Shown here piece after piece: positions 8,381 through 15,024 of a DNA stretch of 64,000 nucleotides (positions are counted from its first letter, which is position 1; each line of letters starts with the position of its first letter). Position numbers and translations under genes: made by a program. The notes below the pieces were generated by a model. The model was not told the DNA's origin. It was given only the letters and a program-made list of their open reading frames with translations, and ran no database searches. This stretch comes from Marinimicrobium sp038419845 (GTDB lineage Bacteria; Pseudomonadota; Gammaproteobacteria; Pseudomonadales; Cellvibrionaceae), in assembly GCF_038419845.1 (NCBI RefSeq), contig NZ_JBCAQT010000001.1:186001-250000 (forward strand). Reading direction: 5' to 3'.

Positions 8381-8422
8381 TGCCAACCGCGACACACTTC
8401 GGATCTGGCCAGGATCGTGCGC
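8381..8422 (+). repeat. 42-bp dispersed repeat, copy 1
   Basis: This block matches positions 14475-14516 at about 36 of 42 bases in the same orientation. Both contain the core GACACACTTC followed by GATC and a GTCGTG/ATCGTG end. The copy here lies 34 bp upstream of the BNR-propeller gene. Its origin is not known. Confidence 0.6.
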
Positions 8423-8545
8423 GGCAGTCCCGCTAACTGGTCGAACGGCAACCGTTAATATAGTTGATGGGGTGGAAATTGCACTATTTGGGGGGTACTG
8501 GGTTTCCTTTACCGGCCATTACAAGGGAAGCGGCTGCAGCGCTAC

Positions 8546-8710
8546 TTGCGTGTCTCGCCTCCGCGCCTTTACTCCACCAATTATAGAATCGCGAACGAGT
8601 TAGGTGTCGGTAAAGTTGATCATTGGCGCAACCGTTTTGCTGAAAATCGCTTCGCCAGCGTAGAGGCGGTAGGATTAAATGTTGCGCAATTCCATCGCCT
8701 GCGCGAGGTT
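8546..8710 (+). pseudogene. Remnant of a helix-turn-helix transposase (IS630-like)
   Basis: A short open stretch translates to STNYRIANELGVGKVDHWRN followed by RFAENRFASVEA, which resembles the N-terminal helix-turn-helix of IS630-family transposases (I-A-x-E-L-G-V, then W-R-x-R-F). Nothing corresponding to the DDE catalytic domain follows; the reading frame instead runs into the promoter and riboswitch of the next operon. It is therefore read as a small degraded fragment. No terminal inverted repeats were identified. Confidence 0.4.
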
Positions 8711-8714
8711 TTTG

Positions 8715-8743
8715 TTGACAGGGTGAGCAACTGTGTTACCTTT
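8715..8743 (+). promoter_or_regulatory. Predicted promoter of the riboswitch/fimbria operon
   Basis: A consensus -35 hexamer TTGACA is at 8715-8720. The best -10 candidates are weak (TACCTT at 8737-8742, 16-bp spacer). Transcription would begin just before the riboswitch aptamer at about 8750, as expected for a riboswitch in the 5' leader. The weak -10 lowers confidence. Confidence 0.45.
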
Positions 8744-8749
8744 AAAGCG

Positions 8750-8838
8750 TACGAAAAGGCAAACCCGCCGAAAGGCGGGGACGCAAAGTCACCGGTCTAC
8801 GGGGCATCAACGCCCTACGACAGCGGGACCGCCGACGA
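8750..8838 (+). ncRNA. Cyclic di-GMP-I riboswitch (GEMM motif)
   Basis: The aptamer core is clear. GGCAAACC at 8758-8765 is followed by a perfect stem CCCGCC/GGCGGG closed by a GAAA tetraloop (8764-8779), then GACGCAAAG at 8780-8788, CCGG at 8792-8795, an apical GGGC/GCCC hairpin and the 3' conserved AGCGGGACCGCC at 8822-8833. These elements, in this order and spacing, match the c-di-GMP-I (GEMM) class. It lies in the leader of the DUF4402/chaperone/usher operon, 140 bp before the first start codon. No strong intrinsic terminator is seen between aptamer and gene; whether it acts on transcription or on the TGGGGA ribosome site cannot be decided, nor whether c-di-GMP turns the operon on or off. 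Confidence 0.93.
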
Positions 8839-8977
8839 ACGTAGCGAGTTTCAGACAGAATCTTTATGTCTAGCCGCATCGCAATGTCTTTGGATCCCCT
8901 CGACCGACCGGTTTATCTCAGGCGAACCACCGTTTTTCAAAAACTAGCGGTATCGCTGACCTTCTGGGGATTTTTCC

Positions 8978-9526
8978 ATGAAACTAGCTACTATTTTCCG
9001 CAACAGTAATGCCCACCGGGTTGCGCTCGCTTCGGCTGTAATACTCGGCACCGTTGGGGTTTCCAACGCCTTCGCCGCCAGTGACACTGCCACATCAAGC
9101 GGTACCGTTGTTACACCGATCACCATCACAAGCTCAGCTAATCTCAATTTTGGCGAATTCGCAGCTGATCCGACTACTGCCGGGACCGTTGTCGTCAGCA
9201 CCGGCGGAGTCGCGAGCGCAACGACTGCCGTTATAACAAAGGATACAGCCGTAACGGCCGCAGCCTTCGCCATTGCTGGTTCAAACGATGCCAGTTTTAG
9301 TGTGGCGGTCACCGACAATGAGGTGACCCACACTGATACCACAACCACCATGGCGCTCACAACAAAGCACGATAACGACGCTACCACAGAAGACAGCCTC
9401 GCCAGCTATGCGCTAAGCGCCACTGGTGCCGCGACCATCTACGTGGGGGGGACCCTGGCCGTCGCTGCAGCGCAATTAGCAGGCGCCTATTCGGGCACTG
9501 TTACAGTAGCGGTAGCCTATAATTAA
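8978..9526 (+). CDS. DUF4402 domain secreted subunit (fimbria-like)
   Basis: A 182-residue exported protein with a signal peptide ending S-N-A-F-A-A. The mature part follows the DUF4402 pattern: PITITSSANLNFGEFAAD, a V-V-V-S-T-G-G-V block and a final strand SGTVTVAVAYN. It is rich in Ala, Thr and Val and has no Cys, as in beta-sheet pilus subunits. DUF4402 proteins are commonly encoded with PapD-like chaperones and usher-like proteins, as here. It is the first gene after the c-di-GMP-I riboswitch, so it is probably the major subunit whose synthesis is tuned by c-di-GMP. The ATG is preceded by TGGGGA. Confidence 0.85.
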   Translation: MKLATIFRNSNAHRVALASAVILGTVGVSNAFAASDTATSSGTVVTPITITSSANLNFGEFAADPTTAGTVVVSTGGVASATTAVITKDTAVTAAAFAIAGSNDASFSVAVTDNEVTHTDTTTTMALTTKHDNDATTEDSLASYALSATGAATIYVGGTLAVAAAQLAGAYSGTVTVAVAYN

Positions 9527-9574
9527 CGGGAGCGGGGCGGAAGCCAAACATTAGGCCTGACGGAGCCTGGGACC

Positions 9575-10024
9575 ATGACCATGAAGGGTTCTCTCCTATG
9601 TTTCGCCCTTGCGTTGACGTTGATTATGGCAATTGCGATCGCCAACGCCAACGCCAACGCCAACGCCGATTCCCGTGCAACCAGCGCCACCAGCGCGACG
9701 GTTGTCAGGGCGGTGAATGTAATCCAAAGTGCCAGAACGTGGCTGTCGAATAATCGGTTACCCAGCTTACCAATACCTTCGGGACAGGCAAGCCAGTACG
9801 TTTCGAGTAACAGCGGGCAGGCGGACATTTCGAGTAACTACGTTCAGTCAAACGTTCAGTCAAATCTAGAGGCACTGAGGCGGCGGGAATGTGAGAAAGC
9901 CGGTTTGTGCTGTACATCGCCCTTCGGTGACCGACTTGGAGAAAATCCCGGGAAGGGTCTCCAGCAGGTCTCGGTCCGGCAGACAGATGGAGCGGAATGT
10001 GCCCTGACGGTGATGTTCAATTAA
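9575..10024 (+). CDS. Unrecognised secreted protein in the DUF4402 operon
   Basis: A 149-residue protein with a signal peptide (residues 1-22), immediately followed by an A-N repeat run encoded by a hexanucleotide tandem repeat. The middle is rich in Ser, Asn and Gln, with S-S-N-S-G-Q-A-D-I-S-S-N-Y and V-Q-S-N-V-Q-S-N repeats that recall curlin-like minor repeats. A C-terminal Cys-containing region (RRECEKAGLCCTSPFGD) follows, and the protein ends A-L-T-V-M-F-N. That end resembles the last strands of the flanking DUF4402 proteins (V-A-V-A-Y-N and V-I-V-T-Y-N), so it may use the same chaperone. Position between two subunit genes suggests a minor subunit or tip protein; this is inference. An alternative ATG lies at 9581. 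Confidence 0.6.
   Translation: MTMKGSLLCFALALTLIMAIAIANANANANADSRATSATSATVVRAVNVIQSARTWLSNNRLPSLPIPSGQASQYVSSNSGQADISSNYVQSNVQSNLEALRRRECEKAGLCCTSPFGDRLGENPGKGLQQVSVRQTDGAECALTVMFN
9641..9667 (+). repeat. Hexanucleotide tandem repeat at a signal-peptide junction
   Basis: Four full GCCAAC units plus a partial GCC encode A-N-A-N-A-N-A-N-A at the end of the signal peptide of the secreted protein at 9575. Copy-number change would keep the frame and lengthen or shorten the mature N-terminus. Confidence 0.8.
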
Positions 10025-10093
10025 CAAAGGTGTTCTTGGGATTCCCATCCTGATTCCATCGCTTCCTTTCTCCATGAATCAGTGCCAAGAACT

Positions 10094-10573
10094 ATGAAAA
10101 TATTTCCCGCGCTATCTTACGCCGCCCTTGCGACCTTGTTCCTACTAATGGCCAGCGTTACCTCAGCGCAGCTAAACCCGTTGTCCATTGGCAATACCCG
10201 CAGCCTGTCCTTCGGCAGCTTTGTTGCGCAAGCGGGTGGAACCGTGACTATTTCACCCACCAGCGCCCGCAGTGCCACGGGCTCTGTAGTACTGGTGCCA
10301 TCTCAGAGTGGGTACTCTGCCCAGTTTACGGTTCAGGGTGATGCCGACGCCTCCTATACCATCGATCTGCCGGCCGATGCCACTGTTGTGCTCAGCGGTC
10401 CGGGTGCTGACATGGCACTGACGGGCTTTACCAGCGAGCCTTCTGGCGCCGGCGGCCGCCTAGGAATTACCGGCGACCAGGTGCTTTCGGTGGGTGTGAG
10501 CCTGCAAGTCGGTGCCGACCAGATCCAAGGCGACTACTCCGGCAGTTTTACTGTGATCGTGACTTACAATTGA
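10094..10573 (+). CDS. DUF4402 domain secreted subunit, second copy
   Basis: A 159-residue exported protein with a signal peptide ending S-V-T-S-A-Q. The mature part follows DUF4402: SIGNTRSLSFGSFVAQAGGT, VTISPTSARSATGSV, a central S-Y-T-I-D-L-P strand and a final SGSFTVIVTYN. It is 163 codons if counted from an upstream GTG at 10082; the ATG at 10094 is preferred because it begins the basic/hydrophobic signal directly. The ribosome site is weak (AAGAA). It lies 16 bp before the chaperone gene. Two different DUF4402 subunits suggest a major shaft protein and an adaptor, but which is which is unknown. Confidence 0.82.
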   Translation: MKIFPALSYAALATLFLLMASVTSAQLNPLSIGNTRSLSFGSFVAQAGGTVTISPTSARSATGSVVLVPSQSGYSAQFTVQGDADASYTIDLPADATVVLSGPGADMALTGFTSEPSGAGGRLGITGDQVLSVGVSLQVGADQIQGDYSGSFTVIVTYN

Positions 10574-10589
10574 ACCCAAGGTATATAGG

Positions 10590-11423
10590 ATGAAAGTCTA
10601 TTCTTACTTGCTCCATTTTGTGCGTTACCTGTTGGCTGGTGGCTTGTTGCTCACCCTCGCCACTCCAGTGGTAGCGGAACTAATGCTCTTTCCCACCCGT
10701 GTGGTTTTTGAGGAAAATGAAAGAGCGGCCAAGGTGGAGCTTATGAATACGGGGGCCAGCAACGCCACCTATCGGATCTCCCTGGTGAATCAACGAATGA
10801 GTGAAACTGGCGCCTTCTCGAAAATTGATGAGCCGCGGCCTGGTGAGCAATTTGCTGACCAACTGCTCAGGTACTCGCCCCGGCAAGTGACCTTGCTCCC
10901 GGGAAAGGGACAGACTGTACGGTTGATGGTCCGCAAGCCGGCCGGTTTGGAGGATGGGGAATACCGCTCCCATTTGTTATTCTCGAGGGTCCCGGATGCC
11001 AAGCCCCCGACACCGAATCTTGAAGAGGAAGAAATCAGTATTCGAGTCAGAACACTGGTTAGTGTTTCCATTCCGGTGATTGTGCGCCAGGGAAATACCA
11101 GCGCCGAGGTGACGCTTACCGATCTCAATCTGCTAGACGACGCTGCCGAGCCAATGCTCAAATTCGCCATCAAACGGACAGGGAATCAGTCGGTTTACGG
11201 GGATCTTTCGGTGACATTCGTTCCGCGAAATGGCGAGCCAGAAGTCGTTGCCCGAGCCAATGGCGTGGCCGTCTACACTCCAAACGCGGTTCGCAGAGCC
11301 AGTATTCCGTTGAACTTGAAGCAGGCTACAGTGCTGGCGGGTGGCACATTGAAATTGCAGTACCGGGAGCAGGCGAAAGACGGAGGCGACCTAATGGCAA
11401 CCACGTCGTTGACATTGCCTTGA
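10590..11423 (+). CDS. PapD-like periplasmic fimbrial chaperone
   Basis: A 277-residue periplasmic chaperone with a signal peptide of about 30 residues (ending T-P-V-V-A-E). Domain 1 shows the immunoglobulin-like pilus-chaperone pattern: LMLFPTRVVFEENERAAKVE, N-T-G-A-S-N-A-T-Y-R-I-S, then YSPRQVTLLPGKGQTVRLMV and G-E-Y-R-S-H-L-L-F-S. Domain 2 covers residues 165-277. Known chaperones of this kind bind subunits by donor-strand complementation and hand them to an outer-membrane usher. It sits between the DUF4402 subunit and the usher-like gene and is separated from the latter by 3 bp, so all are one operon. Confidence 0.85.
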   Translation: MKVYSYLLHFVRYLLAGGLLLTLATPVVAELMLFPTRVVFEENERAAKVELMNTGASNATYRISLVNQRMSETGAFSKIDEPRPGEQFADQLLRYSPRQVTLLPGKGQTVRLMVRKPAGLEDGEYRSHLLFSRVPDAKPPTPNLEEEEISIRVRTLVSVSIPVIVRQGNTSAEVTLTDLNLLDDAAEPMLKFAIKRTGNQSVYGDLSVTFVPRNGEPEVVARANGVAVYTPNAVRRASIPLNLKQATVLAGGTLKLQYREQAKDGGDLMATTSLTLP

Positions 11424-11426
11424 CCC

Positions 11427-14414
11427 ATGCCGCTGCCCAAATCTCCCTTTCGTCGCAGCTGCAAGCAGTGCCTGGATCTATGGATGGCGCTATTACTTGT
11501 GATGGTGGCTGCGCCGGGATATACGGCTAGAGCGGAGGACCCTGTCCTCCTTCTTCTCGAAGTCAGACTCGATCACACTGTCCTCTCCGGAGCGATTCCC
11601 GCGTATGATCTCCATGGACACACCTATCTCCCGATGGGGGAGCTGGCGCGCCTACTGACCATTGCTATTCAGACGCAGCCCGCGGAAGGTACTGCCAGTG
11701 GTTTCGTTCTGCACCAGGATCGCAGCTTCAGCCTCAATGTGGCAGACGCTCAGGTAAGCCGCGCGGGGCTCCTCGAGAGCATAGACCCTGCCCTCATAAT
11801 GCAGGAACCAGACGATCTCTATGTGGCGCGTAGCCTATTGGAGCGCTGGCTACCCGTGGAGTTTGCCATTGAGCGCTCAAGCCAGGTGCTAACCGTCAAA
11901 GCGCTTGAGGAGCTGCCTCTGCAGGCGCGTCTTCGGCGTGAACGTAAGGCGGATCGCTCGCACAACCGCGGTGGCTACCAGGCTCCTCAGTACCCGCTTC
12001 TTCATTCTCCGTACCAAATGATTGACACGCCTTTTATCGACCAAACGCTTACCGCGGATGTGGGAGAAAGAAATGGCCAGCCTGTTTCGGCCAGCCGCTA
12101 TAGCGCGCACCTGACGGGCGATCTTTTGGGGCTTGAGTCATCCGTATTCTTCAGTGCTGACTCTGAAGGTTCGGATCCGGAGGTCCGCGCGACCGCGGGG
12201 CGGCGCGATCCCGAAGGTCGCCTTCTCGGCTTGATGCGCGCGCGTTCTTATAGTTTCGGAGACCTCTCGTCACCTAGAGTTGCCAATATTATGAAAGCGA
12301 ATAATGGGCAGGGCGTGTCCGTCAGCAATCGTTCGCTCCACCAGCCGACTCAATTCGATAGCCAGAGCTTCGAGGGCGACCTGCCGCCGGGCTGGGATGT
12401 GGAATTGTATTACAACAACAGTCTAGTGGACTTCCAGCAAGTCGGCAGTGATGGTCGATACCGCTTTGAAGACCTTCCGTTAAGCTATGGCCGGAATGAT
12501 TTTCAACTAGTGTTCAATGGGCCCTTGGGGCAAACGCGTGTCGAGAACTACAGTTACCCGCTTGACCAATCCATGACCCGTCCCGGTGTATTCCGTTACG
12601 ACTTTAAGGGACACCAGGATGAGCAGGGCAATGAGCGCTTTCTGGGGCAATTCGATTTGGGGGTTCTGCGGAACCTGTCAGCCAGCGCCGCTTTCATGAG
12701 CGCGCCCATCGATGGTACCCCAACTTCTTTTACTCGTGTTGGGCTCCGTACTTTTTGGCAGTCGGTTAGCTTGAACGGGGGCTACACAGAAGCGGAAAAC
12801 GGGGGTCATCTGGGCGAGCTAGGTCTGCAGACACGGATGGCCGGGATTTCGGTAGACGCCAGCCGGCTGTATGTGAGCGATTTCGTGAGTGATGAGTTTC
12901 TCCGCAGGTCCGATCCGATAGTCACACGGGACGAGCTCCGGCTGACCGGTTCATTCGAGCTGGCACCAGACTGGCACCTTCCGGTGAGCATGGAATACGA
13001 GCGCGATAAACATGACTCAGGTTTGGCGGATACACGCATTAGCAATCGGATTTCAGCTTACGTCTTCCGCGCGGCCATGACAAACAGGCTGCAATGGCGT
13101 TCGGTGGGGGGGGACGAGCAAGCCTTAGGGGCCTTTCTATTGAGTCGCCGGTTGTACGACGTCAGTCTACGCGGCTCGATCAATTACCGTCTGTTGCCCT
13201 TCAGAGAAACCTCCTCGGTTGCCCTAACGGCCGATTACAATCTGGCCGAAGGCTATCGACTGAATCTCGGCGTCAGTCGCGATCTAGTGAATCCTGAGAC
13301 GCGATGGAATATAGGTCTTAGCAAATCTATAGGACGTTTCGGCTTAGGTCTGAATGGCCAGTACTCTGACACTGGAGACTATAGCGTCGGCCTGAGGCTC
13401 TCCATGGGTTTGGGGAGAGAGCCCAGAACGTCGGACTGGATACCCAGCGCCCGCGCCATGGCGGGTTTGGGCGCGGCATCGGTGCGGACGTTCGTCGATG
13501 AGAACGGAAACGGCATTTGGGACGAAAAAGAGGAGCCTGTCAGTGACGCAGGTTTCGTGGTCAATGGAGCTCGCCGCGAGTTTCGTACCGATGAAGACGG
13601 CATTGCGCAGCTGGGGCGGTTGCCGGTTGCTCGCTATGTCGACGTGGCCGTGGACCGGTCGACGTTGCTCGACCCCCGGTGGGAGCCGTCGGTGGAAGGT
13701 GTAAGCCTGGTGCCGCGCCCGGGTCACGTGGCGCAAGTTGATTTTCCCGTGCAGGTGACAACTGAAATTGACGGCACTCTGTCCCTCTGGGAAGATAACA
13801 CTGCGCGTGGTATTGGCGGGATCAAAATGGAGCTACTCAATGTAGACATGACTGTGGTGGGCGAAGCGACCACAGCCTGGGATGGGTTCTACATTGTACC
13901 TCGTGTGCCGAGTGGAGAATATTACCTGAGGGTCTCGCCCGAGCAGTTGAACGAGCTCGGGTTGCGCGATACTGGGTTCCGCGTATTGGAGGTATCGGCG
14001 AATGAGGGCTACATCAGCGGTGTAGATATGCTGGTCCTCAGGCCGCAACCAGAGACCCGCTCCACTCCCGCATCAGGCCAGCGGCCGGTCGAGACCGAGG
14101 TTGAGAACGCGGCGAGGAAGGAAAACTGGATTTCTCGGCAGCGGCCCGGTAACTTCACAATCCAACTGCTCTCTGCGAGCCGGGAAATTACAGTCAAAGC
14201 GTTCATGCGCCAACATGGACTCATCGAAGAAAGTGCTTATTTTGAGTCTCGTTATCGGGGTGGCCCGTGGTTCTCTGTCGTGCATGGCAGTTACGGAAGC
14301 GCCGAAGCAGCTCAACGTGCGCTGGATCGTCTGCCTGCTTCATTTAAAGAAGCGTCTCCTTGGGTACGACGGTTTCGTGATGTTCATCGAATTATGGAAA
14401 GCTCATTGTTTTAA
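11427..14414 (+). CDS. Usher-like outer-membrane protein with C-terminal SPOR domain
   Basis: A 995-residue exported protein. After a signal region (to about residue 36) comes an N-terminal periplasmic domain (40-165). A usher-like plug and barrel region follows, with P-P-G-W-D-V-E-L-Y-Y-N near residue 320, FEDLPLSYGRNDFQLVFNGP, then many beta strands up to about 690. Residues about 690-905 form two Ig/Cna-B-like carboxypeptidase-regulatory domains (T-F-V-D-E-N-G-N-G-I-W-D at the start; GGIKMELLNVDM and W-D-G-F-Y-I-V-P later). Residues about 909-985 are a SPOR-type domain (FTIQLLSASREITVKAFMRQ, then W-F-S-V-V-H-G-S-Y-G-S). SPOR domains bind denuded peptidoglycan. The chaperone gene ends 3 bp upstream. 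Its likely role is export and assembly of the DUF4402 fibre. Confidence 0.8.
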   Translation: MPLPKSPFRRSCKQCLDLWMALLLVMVAAPGYTARAEDPVLLLLEVRLDHTVLSGAIPAYDLHGHTYLPMGELARLLTIAIQTQPAEGTASGFVLHQDRSFSLNVADAQVSRAGLLESIDPALIMQEPDDLYVARSLLERWLPVEFAIERSSQVLTVKALEELPLQARLRRERKADRSHNRGGYQAPQYPLLHSPYQMIDTPFIDQTLTADVGERNGQPVSASRYSAHLTGDLLGLESSVFFSADSEGSDPEVRATAGRRDPEGRLLGLMRARSYSFGDLSSPRVANIMKANNGQGVSVSNRSLHQPTQFDSQSFEGDLPPGWDVELYYNNSLVDFQQVGSDGRYRFEDLPLSYGRNDFQLVFNGPLGQTRVENYSYPLDQSMTRPGVFRYDFKGHQDEQGNERFLGQFDLGVLRNLSASAAFMSAPIDGTPTSFTRVGLRTFWQSVSLNGGYTEAENGGHLGELGLQTRMAGISVDASRLYVSDFVSDEFLRRSDPIVTRDELRLTGSFELAPDWHLPVSMEYERDKHDSGLADTRISNRISAYVFRAAMTNRLQWRSVGGDEQALGAFLLSRRLYDVSLRGSINYRLLPFRETSSVALTADYNLAEGYRLNLGVSRDLVNPETRWNIGLSKSIGRFGLGLNGQYSDTGDYSVGLRLSMGLGREPRTSDWIPSARAMAGLGAASVRTFVDENGNGIWDEKEEPVSDAGFVVNGARREFRTDEDGIAQLGRLPVARYVDVAVDRSTLLDPRWEPSVEGVSLVPRPGHVAQVDFPVQVTTEIDGTLSLWEDNTARGIGGIKMELLNVDMTVVGEATTAWDGFYIVPRVPSGEYYLRVSPEQLNELGLRDTGFRVLEVSANEGYISGVDMLVLRPQPETRSTPASGQRPVETEVENAARKENWISRQRPGNFTIQLLSASREITVKAFMRQHGLIEESAYFESRYRGGPWFSVVHGSYGSAEAAQRALDRLPASFKEASPWVRRFRDVHRIMESSLF

Positions 14415-14474
14415 ATTTCGAAGCGCCGAGCAAAGGCAATCGCGGGTAGATCAGTGGCAAGCCATCGGCCAGTT

Positions 14475-14516
14475 TGCCAACCCCGACACACTTCAGATCC
14501 GGCCTGGGTCGTGTGC
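14475..14516 (+). repeat. 42-bp dispersed repeat, copy 2
   Basis: Second copy of the block at 8381-8422, in the same orientation. It directly follows the stop codon of the unrecognised coding remnant read on the minus strand (14518-14676). The two copies bracket the riboswitch/fimbria operon. Confidence 0.6.
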
Positions 14517-14517
14517 G

Positions 14518-14676
14518 TCAAAGCCCATCGACTTGCATATTACCCCATTCTTCCAGTTTTACCTCGGAGTCATCGAAAGCCACCTCTTGCAAGGCAACGC
14601 TGTCTATTTCGGTGTTGGATGGATGAGCGATTATCCGCTCAATGTAGCGAGTTATAGGATTATCTATTTTTCTGCT
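14518..14676 (-). pseudogene. Unrecognised C-terminal coding remnant
   Basis: The 454-bp gap between the usher gene and the next small ORF holds no full gene. On the minus strand a 52-codon stretch without an initiation codon encodes an ordered, protein-like sequence (DNPITRYIERIIAHPSN, then VALQEVAFDDSEVKLEEWGN) that ends in TGA at 14518-14520. The amphipathic, acidic composition looks like the C-terminal end of a real protein whose front has been lost. I do not recognise the family. The 42-bp repeat copy 2 follows immediately. Confidence 0.35.
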
Positions 14677-14868
14677 TCAAATGCATAACCAAACCAAATA
14701 GTCAGAATTATCCTGTCCTTAGGTCATCCCCTTATATGTCGATAAGTGACACTTCGAAAATTTTTGTTGTTCTCTTTCTACGAACTACGCCTCTAGAAAT
14801 CGTCATTGTCCACCGCCCCCAAACGTGAACTATTCAACGGAGCGGATTACTAAGGAGCGTGTATCAGA

Positions 14869-15024
14869 ATGGGGGATTGGTTGCCTGCAATATTCCGCTA
14901 TCATTCGGGTCTTTTAATAGGTAGAGTCCGGGGAACGCGCTTAGGGAAATGGCTCTCGAAAACCCTTTTACTCGTAGTCAGTTGGCCCCGTTCCCATGCC
15001 CCCACACGCACACATCACCGATGA
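14869..15024 (+). CDS. Possible small leader ORF overlapping the PAS/GGDEF/EAL gene
   Basis: A 51-codon ORF starting MGDWLPAIFRYHSG, with a strong AAGGAG ribosome site 9 bp upstream of the ATG. It ends at 15024 inside the start of the c-di-GMP enzyme gene in another frame. The encoded peptide is basic with a short hydrophobic stretch and no recognised family. The downstream gene's ATG at 14996 has no visible ribosome site, so translational coupling through this ORF is possible. It may also be chance. Confidence 0.35.
   Translation: MGDWLPAIFRYHSGLLIGRVRGTRLGKWLSKTLLLVVSWPRSHAPTRTHHR

Noticed and set aside
8711..8947. Continuation of the transposase-like frame through the riboswitch region
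   Set aside because: This stretch is explained by the promoter and the GEMM-I aptamer; the translation has no transposase features.
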